This document shows positions 16,307 through 22,505 of a stretch of 22,505 bases of DNA, one piece after another. The DNA is taken from positions 1 through 22,505 of the forward strand of contig DATIJV010000129.1 in assembly GCA_035478255.1 (NCBI GenBank), written 5' to 3'. The notes beneath the pieces were generated by a model, which had not been told where the DNA came from, did not search any database, and saw only the letters and a program-made list of their open reading frames with translations. This DNA comes from DATIJJ01 sp035478255 (GTDB taxonomy: Bacteria > Pseudomonadota > Gammaproteobacteria > DSM-16500). The number at the start of each line of letters is the position of its first letter. The first letter of the stretch is position 1. Both the position numbers and the translations under genes were made by a program.

Positions 16307-16792
16307 TTAGAAGCGATAAATATAAAATTTTGAGTCTATAGGGTTGGCTTGAAATGTTTTCGGCAAAGATATTTTAGGAATCTCTACAAATCCATTTTTT
16401 TCATAAAATCTATGGGCAGCTAAAAAAATTGACTGCGTTCCTAAATAAACCTCATGAATATTTTTTTTCTTGCACCAACTGAATAGCGTATCTAGAAGGG
16501 ATTGAGCTGTTTGTTTTTCTTTTCCTCGATACGCTTTATCAACAAACATTTTCCTTAAGGCTGCTTGATGATTACCAATGTCAACTAATGCTATTGTGCC
16601 AATAACCTGATTGTTAATAAGAGCTATCCAAAAATTGCCGTGCTCTGTTTGGTAAAACGGTGAAATCTGTTGCAAATCAGGCTGATTTTCAATTGTAACG
16701 GGAAGATCAAATTCAGCTTGAATTTTAAATATAAGCTCAATAATTTGATCTTGGTAGATGTCTGAATAAGGTTTAATTTCAATAGCAGTCAT
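16307..16792 (-). CDS. GNAT family N-acetyltransferase (second, divergent)
   Basis: A 161-aa GNAT protein. The core strand FWIALINNQVIGTIALVDIG is followed by motif A at 78-100 (ALRKMFVDKAYRGKEKQTAQ). The usual R/Q-x-x-G-x-G/A loop is altered here to RGKEKQT. Motif B is AAHRFYEKNGFVEI (125-138). The loop change may alter cofactor binding or simply be family variation. The gene is on the opposite strand to the surrounding cargo and is divergent from the hydrolase at 16956. It shares little beyond the fold with the GNAT at 15705, so it is not a recent duplicate. Confidence 0.8.
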   Translation of the reverse strand: MTAIEIKPYSDIYQDQIIELIFKIQAEFDLPVTIENQPDLQQISPFYQTEHGNFWIALINNQVIGTIALVDIGNHQAALRKMFVDKAYRGKEKQTAQSLLDTLFSWCKKKNIHEVYLGTQSIFLAAHRFYEKNGFVEIPKISLPKTFQANPIDSKFYIYRF

Positions 16793-16817
16793 TTATTTAC
16801 CCACTTAAGTGTACAAC

Positions 16818-16838
16818 TCATACCCAATCAGTGTATGA
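16818..16838. promoter_or_regulatory. Small inverted repeat in a divergent promoter region
   Basis: TCATAC (16818-16823) and GTATGA (16833-16838) form a 6-bp inverted repeat with a 9-nt spacer. It sits between the minus-strand GNAT and the plus-strand hydrolase. It could be an operator for either gene. The arms are short, so chance is possible. Confidence 0.25.
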
Positions 16839-16955
16839 TTTTGCGGGACATAGTATCACATTGCTGTCAATGCGTAAGTCCTAGAGGCGGACTCCGTTGC
16901 CTCCGATTAATAATTGATATACTCTTGCTGCGTCATTAATTGAGCAGGCAGAAAA

Positions 16956-18548
16956 ATGAACAGAGTTTCCCGGGTAAGAATCTTCCTCGTATTATTGCTT
17001 TTTCCTGTTTTTATCAGCCAAACATGCTTTGCTGCTAAAATGCCAATCACTTGGAAGCCCTGCCATATTAATCCGCTTTTTCAATGTGCATCTATTCCTG
17101 TACCAGAAGATTACAGTCATCCAAAACGTAAAATGATTTCAATTGCCGTAGCAAGGCATAATGCAACAGGTGCTCGCTTGGGCGCTCTGGTCTTTAATAC
17201 GGGTGGACCATGGAGTGATGATACAGCAAGCATACAATATCTTTTTTCTGAGTTATCCGAGTCAATTAAGGCCCATTTTGATTTGATCGGTTTTGCGCCG
17301 CGCGGAACAGGTTCTAACCCCATTGCCTGTCATACGGATCAAATCGATGCGGAACATAAAATTGAGCGCGATTTGAATCTTACCATGATGAATTCAGAAG
17401 CTGGTGCACAGCTTGATTACGAGTCAATTTTAAAAAAACGTAACCTTTGTCAATACGGTTCACTGTCAAAATATGCAAACAGCAAAAATACCGTGCAAGA
17501 CCTTGATGAAGTCAGGAAAGCATTAAATATCGATAAAATAGACTATTTCGGCGGTTCGTATGGCACGCATTTAGGCTTGGCCTATTTGATCACTTATCCT
17601 GAACATGTAGATAGAATGGTATTGGATGCCAACCTTGCTCCCAATAATAGTTCTATTGACTATCTCACAGGGACAGCGCCTGCAATTGAAAAGACGCTAC
17701 AGCATTTTATTGATCAATGTGTGGAGTCAGGTAATCAATGTGCTCTTTATCGTGGTTCTCGAACTGACACTCAATCAGCATTTGAAAAATTAATCAGACA
17801 AGCAGAAGCAGCAGGAATTCCTACGTCTGAAACTTATAAAAATCGGCCTTTATCCGCACAAATGTTAATGTATGTCATTATTAGCGCAATGGGAGAGCAG
17901 GATTCATGGCCCAATTTGGCGGATATGTTAAATCAGGCAATTATCAATAATAATGCCGATGAATTAATGAAAAATTATTCAGCAATGATGGGCTATGACC
18001 CCGGTAGTGATAATTTTAAATATTACAATGATGCAGCAGTATTTGATTCCGTATTTTGTACGGATTATGTTTTTCCAGAGTCGATGCAAAGAGAACAAAC
18101 ATGGCTTGCTACAATGCGAAATTTGCGAGAACGCTATCCTTTGGCTGGTGGCATGTGGGGAACGTATTTTGCCAAAGAATGCATACAATGGCCCATAAAA
18201 AGTGAACCGCTATTGCCAGATACTATAAAACCGTTGGTTGGTGCAAATCCAAAGATACTTTTAGTGGCCAATGAATACGATAACACGACACCGGCGCAAT
18301 GGAGCCATGAAGTAAGCGCTTATTTGGATAAAATGAATATAGCGAACAAAGTTCTCACATGGGAAGGCTCTGGCCATATTGCATATCATGCCAATGCACC
18401 ATTGAATGGTTGCGTTGATACCACAGTGGATCAATTTCTTTTAACAGGTGCAATGCCGCGCATCAACATATGTAATGATAAAACTAATCCATTTTTGGAT
18501 AATGCAATTAAAAATACGCATGAAAAAGCACTGCGAAAATTTTTATAA
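16956..18548 (+). CDS. Secreted alpha/beta hydrolase, tripeptidyl-aminopeptidase (SlpD/TAP-like) type
   Basis: A 530-aa exported protein: residues 1-26 are a signal peptide (RIFLVLLLFPVFISQTCFA). The conserved ITWKPC..FQCASIPVPEDY start, the ARHNATGA strand and a TAP-like C-terminus identify the family that includes Streptomyces tripeptidyl aminopeptidases. The catalytic serine is S201 in GGSYG. D442 (ANEYDNTTP) and H474 (GSGHIAYH) complete the triad. The oxyanion-side motif, usually GGPGxSG, is GGPWSDD here (83-89), which is notable. Many Cys residues fit a periplasmic protein. It heads a run of same-strand genes; the next starts 21 nt after its stop. Confidence 0.85.
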   Translation: MNRVSRVRIFLVLLLFPVFISQTCFAAKMPITWKPCHINPLFQCASIPVPEDYSHPKRKMISIAVARHNATGARLGALVFNTGGPWSDDTASIQYLFSELSESIKAHFDLIGFAPRGTGSNPIACHTDQIDAEHKIERDLNLTMMNSEAGAQLDYESILKKRNLCQYGSLSKYANSKNTVQDLDEVRKALNIDKIDYFGGSYGTHLGLAYLITYPEHVDRMVLDANLAPNNSSIDYLTGTAPAIEKTLQHFIDQCVESGNQCALYRGSRTDTQSAFEKLIRQAEAAGIPTSETYKNRPLSAQMLMYVIISAMGEQDSWPNLADMLNQAIINNNADELMKNYSAMMGYDPGSDNFKYYNDAAVFDSVFCTDYVFPESMQREQTWLATMRNLRERYPLAGGMWGTYFAKECIQWPIKSEPLLPDTIKPLVGANPKILLVANEYDNTTPAQWSHEVSAYLDKMNIANKVLTWEGSGHIAYHANAPLNGCVDTTVDQFLLTGAMPRINICNDKTNPFLDNAIKNTHEKALRKFL

Positions 18549-18569
18549 AAATATGAATCAGGAGCCAAA

Positions 18570-19046
18570 GTGGAAAAAAAGAAAATTCTTCAGATCAGTT
18601 TATGTCTTGTCATTGCGACAGTTTTCGCGCTCACAACACACATATACATTCTGGAATGGGTAAAACCGATTCTGGATGCCATGATGAAAGATACGATTCC
18701 TCCTCCGGCATATTCGCCTTTTATTATTACTGCAGCCTACGCTACGGCTTTTATAAAAGGGGCGCTGGTGGTTTTCCTGTATTATCAGACACAGCATCTT
18801 ATTCCTATCAAATCCAAATTGCCGAGATCGTTATTGGTGGCATGCATTCTTCTTGAAATTAATGATAACCTGATTCGTCAACCATTAATGAATATCCTTG
18901 TTAATCATACAATGGGGATGCATGGCTTCAAGCCATATCTTTTTGAGGTGCTGAACATGCTTGATAAGTGGGCTTCCTCGCTGGTGTTGGCTCTTGCTGT
19001 AGTTTATTTGTGCCCGAAAAAATATAAAAAGGATTTGTCATGCTAA
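18570..19046 (+). CDS. Small polytopic membrane protein, unknown function
   Basis: A GTG start at 18570, with AGGAG at 18560-18564 (5-nt spacing), gives 158 aa. There are about four hydrophobic segments: residues 7-30, 50-75, 85-105 and 128-148. Charged loops contain PIKSKLPRS and HTMGMHGFKPYLFEV. No transport or enzyme motif was recognised. It begins 21 nt after the peptidase-like hydrolase and overlaps the next membrane-protein gene by 7 nt. This suggests translational coupling and perhaps a two-component membrane complex. Confidence 0.75.
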   Translation: MEKKKILQISLCLVIATVFALTTHIYILEWVKPILDAMMKDTIPPPAYSPFIITAAYATAFIKGALVVFLYYQTQHLIPIKSKLPRSLLVACILLEINDNLIRQPLMNILVNHTMGMHGFKPYLFEVLNMLDKWASSLVLALAVVYLCPKKYKKDLSC

Positions 19047-19474
19047 AGAAAATAACCAGCTTTTTCAGCACAAAATCCGTTCAGGGAAAAATTGCAAATG
19101 GAGCACTATCAGAGACACAGCTTTTTATCTATTTTTATTTAATACTCATGTTCGATACCATCAGCTTTGTGCAGCAATGCGTAGCCATTGCAGGGAAACA
19201 GCCGACACTTCTTGATTGGGTAAATATTTGGGGGCTGTTGGTTATCAATGCTATTGGTTTTATCGTTTTGTTTTTAGCAAATGGTGGATCAAGAGGGCAT
19301 GATTTTCTAAAAAAATATTTTTCACTTTCATTTACAGTCGGCTATAAATACGCCATTCTGTTTTTTATATGTACTGCGTTATTAACATCACAGGCTCAAG
19401 GGATAGCAGCTGTTATTATTTTAAATACGTTGATGGTGACTAATATTGGCTTTCGCATATATCAAGCACGATAA
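19040..19474 (+). CDS. Small polytopic membrane protein, partner of the previous gene
   Basis: A 144-aa protein starting inside the end of the upstream membrane-protein gene, with AAGGA before the ATG. Hydrophobic segments lie at about residues 27-50, 58-82 and 100-138; the last may be two short helices (KYAILFFICTALLTSQAQGI then AAVIILNTLMVTNIGF). A basic N-terminus (LKKITSFFSTKSVQGK) faces the cytoplasm by the positive-inside rule. The function is unknown. Overlap and shared topology make a complex with the preceding protein likely, but this is inference. Confidence 0.75.
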   Translation: MLKKITSFFSTKSVQGKIANGALSETQLFIYFYLILMFDTISFVQQCVAIAGKQPTLLDWVNIWGLLVINAIGFIVLFLANGGSRGHDFLKKYFSLSFTVGYKYAILFFICTALLTSQAQGIAAVIILNTLMVTNIGFRIYQAR

Positions 19475-19493
19475 CGTTACAGAAATGATCAGT

Positions 19494-19526
19494 ACCCTTT
19501 GTCAGCTATGATCGCTGGTTAAGGGT
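19494..19526. repeat. Stable hairpin between two same-strand genes
   Basis: The segment ACCCTTTGTCAGC (19494-19506) pairs with GCTGGTTAAGGGT (19514-19526) across a 7-nt loop. It has one mismatch and two G-T pairs in 13 positions. There is no T-run after it, so it is either a weak terminator or an RNA processing or stability element between the membrane-protein pair and the next hydrolase. Confidence 0.45.
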
Positions 19527-19581
19527 CATTATCCCTAAGTTACGTTGGTTTGAATATCCAAAGACAGGTCAGGAGAACGAA

Positions 19582-20382
19582 ATGAAAAATAAAATTAAAT
19601 GTTATTTTGCTTTTTTCTTATGCATTTCACTGACGGCTGTCTCATATGCCTGCTCCGTTACTTTGAAAGATAAAATCAATGGTGGAAGATGTGTTGATGT
19701 AGGTCAATATCATCTCTATGCACGCATATACGGAAAATCAGAACCTATTGTGATATTTGATTCTGGCTCAGGCGACGATTCAACAGTATGGGATGCGGTT
19801 GTACCGGAAGTTTCAAAATTTTCACGTGTTGTGGTTTATGATCGTGCTGGTCTTGGGAAAAGTGATCCCAAGCCTGGGAATGATCGCATTTCATCCAATG
19901 ATAGCGTCGAAGGGCTTAAGGCTTTATTAAAGAATGAAAATATTAAACCACCCTATATCCTCGTTGGTCATTCGCGCGGAGGGTTGAATATGCAACTTTT
20001 TGCGGAAAAATATCCTCATGATGTCGCGGGTGTCGTTTTAATAGATTCTGTCAGTCGCAACCAAACTTCTCACGATCCTGATCCTCCCAAATCCAGCAAC
20101 TATTATCGAGAAGCTATCAGTTTTGATGAAAGTCGCGAACAAGTTAAAAAAGCAGGAAAATTTCCTGCTGTGCCCTTGATTGTATTAACTGCAACAAAAC
20201 AGCATGATGATGCAAATCGTGAAATATTATGGCGGAAGTGGCAGCGGGAAATAACTCAATTATCACCTGAAGGAAAGCAAATATTTGCGTGGGATAGTGG
20301 GCATTATATCCAAAAGCAGCAGCCCCAGTTAGTGATTAGTGCCATTTATACGGTTATACAGGCATCTCATGGAGAAAAATGA
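19582..20382 (+). CDS. Exported alpha/beta hydrolase
   Basis: A 266-aa protein with a signal peptide (MKNKIKCYFAFFLCISLTAV, then SYAC). The Cys at 24 does not fit a lipobox well, so secretion by signal peptidase I is more likely than lipoprotein processing. The fold markers are clear: DSGSGDDST near 60-68, YDRAGLGKSDP (86-96), nucleophile S131 in GHSRGG, and a final histidine in DSGHYIQ (H241). The acid residue is likely in the segment after LIVLTATKQHDD. It is typical of small esterases or amidases, with unknown substrate. AGGAGAACGAA precedes the ATG. The next gene starts 1 nt after its stop. Confidence 0.85.
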   Translation: MKNKIKCYFAFFLCISLTAVSYACSVTLKDKINGGRCVDVGQYHLYARIYGKSEPIVIFDSGSGDDSTVWDAVVPEVSKFSRVVVYDRAGLGKSDPKPGNDRISSNDSVEGLKALLKNENIKPPYILVGHSRGGLNMQLFAEKYPHDVAGVVLIDSVSRNQTSHDPDPPKSSNYYREAISFDESREQVKKAGKFPAVPLIVLTATKQHDDANREILWRKWQREITQLSPEGKQIFAWDSGHYIQKQQPQLVISAIYTVIQASHGEK

Positions 20383-20383
20383 A

Positions 20384-21514
20384 ATGATTAAAAAATTGGT
20401 AATCAGTTTTTTACTATCAATTTTCATTACAACAACAGGATTCTGTGATAGTTCAAAAAATGAACTTCAGAGTTTTCTTGATAGCTGGCGCGCTCAGAAA
20501 AAAGTTCCCGGTGTTATTTTACTGGTAAGTACTCCAACGAAACATGAAATTTTAACAAGCGGGTCAACGCGTCTGAATGGTGGCGATGCTATTACGGCCA
20601 GCACGCTATTTGCAGTTGGAAGCATTACAAAAACATTTACAAGTGCAATGATTTTAAGGCTTGAAGCTGAAGGAAGGCTCAATATTAACGATAAAATGAG
20701 TCAATATTTTCCACAGTATCCTCGTTGGAAAGAAATAACCATCAAGCAGTTATTAAATATGACCAGTGGTATTCAAAATTTTACAGAGGACACAAAATGG
20801 GTTAATAATCTTAAGAATAATTTTAAAGATACATGGACTGCGGATCAACTCATCGGACTGGCTTACCAAAAACAGGATTATTTTAAACCCGGAAAAGGGT
20901 GGCATTACTCAAACACCAATTATGTGCTGCTTGGAAAAATTATTCAGAAAGTTACACATCAATCATTACCCTATGTTTTCGAATCGCAATTTTTTAATCC
21001 ATTAGGCTTAAAAAATTCCTATTACAGTGAAACGCGATATTCACTTGATATTTTGAAACGAATGGCGCATGGTTACGATGACGGTCAGGATCTCGTAGCA
21101 ACTATTTTGGCGAAAAATCTCAGTGATATAGGCCCTCCGGGCGGTGCAATGGTGATGGATACCACGGATCTTAAAAGCTGGGTTGATCATTTGCTTATTA
21201 AAAAAGATGTCCTTCCTGAAAAGCAACTGAATGAGATGCTGGAGGGTGTTCCAACGCCTTACAATAATAATGTCGATCTGCCTGATTCAAAGTATGGTTT
21301 GGGTGTCGGAGTATTAACTACTAAAAAAACAGGTCAAATGATATCTTATGCAGGAACGTTTCCCGGCTACGGATCAACATTTATCTGGTTGCCTGCGCAC
21401 AATATATTAATCATCACACAGATGAACGTAAATCGACATGGAAATGATGAAAGTTCGTATTTGCATTTTCCAAGCCAATCGTTGATTCAAGAGACTTTAA
21501 AAATGTTAATGTGA
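20384..21514 (+). CDS. Exported serine hydrolase, class C beta-lactamase / DD-peptidase (SxxK) type
   Basis: ATG 20384 lies just after the upstream stop, with GGAG 9 nt before it. It encodes a 376-aa product with a signal peptide (MIKKLVISFLLSIFITTTGF). The active-site motifs are present: S80-ITK-83 (SxxK), Y175-SN-177 (YxN), and a third element SYAGTFPGYG (321-330) in place of the KTG or HxG box. This pattern is shared by class C beta-lactamases, DD-carboxypeptidases and esterases of the same fold, so the true substrate is open. Tight linkage to the alpha/beta hydrolase upstream and the M15 peptidase earlier in the island suggests action on cell-wall-type peptides or related molecules in the periplasm. 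Confidence 0.85.
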   Translation: MIKKLVISFLLSIFITTTGFCDSSKNELQSFLDSWRAQKKVPGVILLVSTPTKHEILTSGSTRLNGGDAITASTLFAVGSITKTFTSAMILRLEAEGRLNINDKMSQYFPQYPRWKEITIKQLLNMTSGIQNFTEDTKWVNNLKNNFKDTWTADQLIGLAYQKQDYFKPGKGWHYSNTNYVLLGKIIQKVTHQSLPYVFESQFFNPLGLKNSYYSETRYSLDILKRMAHGYDDGQDLVATILAKNLSDIGPPGGAMVMDTTDLKSWVDHLLIKKDVLPEKQLNEMLEGVPTPYNNNVDLPDSKYGLGVGVLTTKKTGQMISYAGTFPGYGSTFIWLPAHNILIITQMNVNRHGNDESSYLHFPSQSLIQETLKMLM

Positions 21515-21525
21515 AATTTGCATGA

Positions 21526-21993
21526 TTAGTTCGACATTGCTCCTATCGTAATATGAAAACCTATTGAATAACCTTTGAAAGACAAAAGATCAGGCAGCCC
21601 ATATTTTTTCCTTAATTTCAACAATGATGGTGATTCAACCAGCAGGGCATAATACGTTTTCAGTCCGATTTCAGCCGTCACGATATCTTTAACAAGAAAA
21701 CAGTGCTCCTGTTGCAAATCATGCATATTAATATTTTTGTTTTCTTCCGGATAAATAATCGTGATATGCGCACCTGCAGATTTCTCACCAAAATAATTTG
21801 GTTTTTTGACGCGATCATCTTTTAATAGAGGTAATAATTGATGAATAAAATCATCATCAATCTTCAGAGAAAACAGATTGTTTTCTGTCAGGTGTGTTTT
21901 TCCATGTAGTGGCAAGCGCTGCGCGGCATCTATTATTTTTGGCAGATTTAATGAAATAATATTGGGTATCATGTTGGTTTTGTCATCAATCAA
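21526..21993 (-). CDS. Small protein with two HxTx motifs, 2H phosphoesterase-like
   Basis: The frame begins at TTG 21993 (155 aa). ATG 21972 gives 148 aa and is equally or more likely, since neither has a good ribosome binding site. Two H-I-T-I motifs, AHITIIYP (75-82) and GFHITIGA (145-152, numbered from the TTG), have the spacing and surrounding hydrophobic strands of 2H phosphoesterases (LigT and cyclic phosphodiesterase relatives). These use two histidines to cleave or join 2',3'-cyclic phosphate RNA ends or cyclic nucleotides. It is shorter than typical LigT and shows no other LigT signature, so RNA repair, nucleotide signalling or tRNA processing are all possible. It converges with the SxxK hydrolase gene (11-nt gap). 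Confidence 0.6.
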   Translation of the reverse strand: MIDDKTNMIPNIISLNLPKIIDAAQRLPLHGKTHLTENNLFSLKIDDDFIHQLLPLLKDDRVKKPNYFGEKSAGAHITIIYPEENKNINMHDLQQEHCFLVKDIVTAEIGLKTYYALLVESPSLLKLRKKYGLPDLLSFKGYSIGFHITIGAMSN

Positions 21994-22066
21994 TCTGAGG
22001 TTTAATTTTTCCCATTATCGGGTTTCTGATAAAGCCAATCAAGGACATTATCTTCCATGGAAATCA

Positions 22067-22117
22067 GTATACATTTTGTATTGACTATTTGTATACTTAA
22101 AGTATCATTCATATAAT
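22067..22117 (+). promoter_or_regulatory. Promoter with GTATAC repeats upstream of the excisionase/integrase genes
   Basis: TTGTAT (22089-22094), a 17-bp spacer and a perfect TATAAT (22112-22117) form a good sigma70 promoter 30-40 bp before the excisionase-like gene. GTATAC palindromes at 22067-22072 and 22091-22096 lie 24 bp apart and one overlaps the -35 box, so they could be operator half-sites. TTGACT (22081-22086) with TATCAT (22103-22108) is an alternative promoter. Confidence 0.6.
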
Positions 22118-22152
22118 TCAATCGATCTGTTAAACCCATCAACGAGACAGCA

Positions 22153-22458
22153 ATGCAAACCTTCGACCTTATAGAAGCCGCCGCATTTTTAAAAATGACC
22201 CCTGAGTCTTTGCGCTTAAAAGCAAAAAAAGGTGAAATCCCTGGTGCAAAACCAGGCAAGCGCTGGTGTTTTAGAGAAGATGATCTTGCCGAATACTTAC
22301 GATCGCTTTATTCTAATACCGCTAATGAATTGCAGGGTGTCATCCAGATGAATAGGAGGACAACATGGCACTCTACAAAAGAAAAAACATATGGTGGATT
22401 GATATCAACCACAATGGAAAAAGAATACAACAGTCTACTCGGACTTCCATCAAATTAG
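22153..22458 (+). CDS. Excisionase/AlpA-like HTH DNA-binding protein
   Basis: A 101-aa protein whose first 53 residues are a winged helix-turn-helix of the excisionase type: FDLIEAAAFLKMTPESLRLK, followed by KKGEIPGAKPGKRWCFREDD and LAEYLRSLY. Such proteins bend attachment-site DNA to favour excision, or activate the integrase gene. The last 45 residues overlap the integrase gene in another frame, where the sequence is constrained by both products. A weak GAGAC lies 8 nt upstream of the ATG. Its place directly before the integrase matches a recombination module. Confidence 0.75.
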   Translation: MQTFDLIEAAAFLKMTPESLRLKAKKGEIPGAKPGKRWCFREDDLAEYLRSLYSNTANELQGVIQMNRRTTWHSTKEKTYGGLISTTMEKEYNSLLGLPSN

Positions 22459-22505
22459 CTGCTCAGCAATTTCATGACAAGGTTAAAGCCGAATTATGGA
22501 GAACG
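22365..22505 (+). CDS. int: Tyrosine-type integrase, N-terminal part (continues past window)
   Basis: The first 47 codons are seen. AGGAGG at 22354-22359 and a 5-nt gap precede ATG 22365. The start MALYKRKNIWWIDINHNGKR, then STRTSIKLAAQQFHDKVKAE, is the classic arm-DNA-binding N-terminus of tyrosine recombinases: a WWIDI strand pair followed by a helix with AAQQFHDKVK. The catalytic R-H-R-Y residues lie beyond the window, so activity cannot be judged. The gene overlaps the excisionase-like gene by 94 nt. Together with the tRNA-Pro fragment at 14,198 it defines the island, and the intact tRNA-Pro is expected shortly after its stop. Confidence 0.8.
   Translation, partial: MALYKRKNIWWIDINHNGKRIQQSTRTSIKLAAQQFHDKVKAELWRT

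Larger units (their letters stand above)
14198..22505. mobile_element. Putative integrative island at tRNA-Pro (right end outside window)
   Basis: The left boundary is the truncated tRNA-Pro fragment. The right part carries an excisionase-like gene and the start of a tyrosine integrase directed outward. When an element integrates into a tRNA 3' end, the intact tRNA stays at the integrase-proximal end and the copied 3' half marks the other end; the minus-strand orientation of the fragment fits this. The content between is a regulator, one small unknown protein and mostly hydrolase or transferase cargo, with no conjugation genes. The element would therefore be non-self-transmissible. Its extent beyond 22,505 is inferred. 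Confidence 0.65.

Noticed and set aside
22002..22259. Minus-strand 85-codon frame across the excisionase promoter
   Set aside because: It runs through the promoter and into the excisionase HTH on the opposite strand and lacks a start signal.

Overview
The window is AT-rich bacterial DNA. Its gene families, a bacterial-type proline tRNA fragment and AG-rich ribosome binding sites suggest a gammaproteobacterium. A Legionellales-type host is my best guess, but it rests on gene style only. Almost everything here looks accessory, and two blocks meet at a truncated tRNA gene near position 14,200.

Block 1 (about 1-14,150) looks like the cargo and the edge of a conjugative or mobilizable element, together with a defense island. 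It opens with a GC-rich 26-bp inverted repeat. A coupled pair follows: a replication-relaxation family protein and a membrane-anchored TraD/TraG-like coupling ATPase (106-2395). Two small membrane-associated proteins of unknown function come next, one on each strand. The defense section begins with a 660-aa DUF2779-type protein that joins a Cas4-like nuclease to a DEDDy exonuclease (3683-5665). A type III-like restriction-modification operon follows from its own strong promoter: mod at 5934-8423 and res at 8431-11250. Facing it on the minus strand are a 361-aa protein with a Cys-rich N-terminus and a possible PD-(D/E)xK-like core, and a 393-aa HTH plus coiled-coil protein. The block ends with a DUF1653 gene broken by one extra base.

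The junction at 14,198-14,244 is the 3' half of a tRNA-Pro(CGG) on the minus strand: anticodon arm, 5-nt variable loop, T arm and 3' acceptor strand, with no 5' half. This is what a tyrosine-integrase element leaves at its tRNA-distal end, and the orientation places that element to the right.

Block 2 (about 14,198 to beyond 22,505) is therefore read as a small integrative island. Its left end carries a ribbon-helix-helix regulator behind a promoter overlapped by an inverted repeat. Its right end carries an excisionase-like HTH gene overlapping the start of a tyrosine integrase that runs off the window. The cargo between them is unusual for a mobile element: a secreted M15 (VanY-like) metallopeptidase, two GNAT acetyltransferases, a secreted tripeptidyl-aminopeptidase-like alpha/beta hydrolase, two small polytopic membrane proteins, an exported alpha/beta hydrolase, an exported class C beta-lactamase/DD-peptidase-type SxxK hydrolase, and a small protein with two HxTx motifs (2H phosphoesterase-like). 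Several act on peptide, amide or ester bonds outside the cytoplasm, so a cell-wall or drug-modifying role is a reasonable guess that sequence alone cannot prove.

No intact tRNA, rRNA, CRISPR array or insertion sequence was found.
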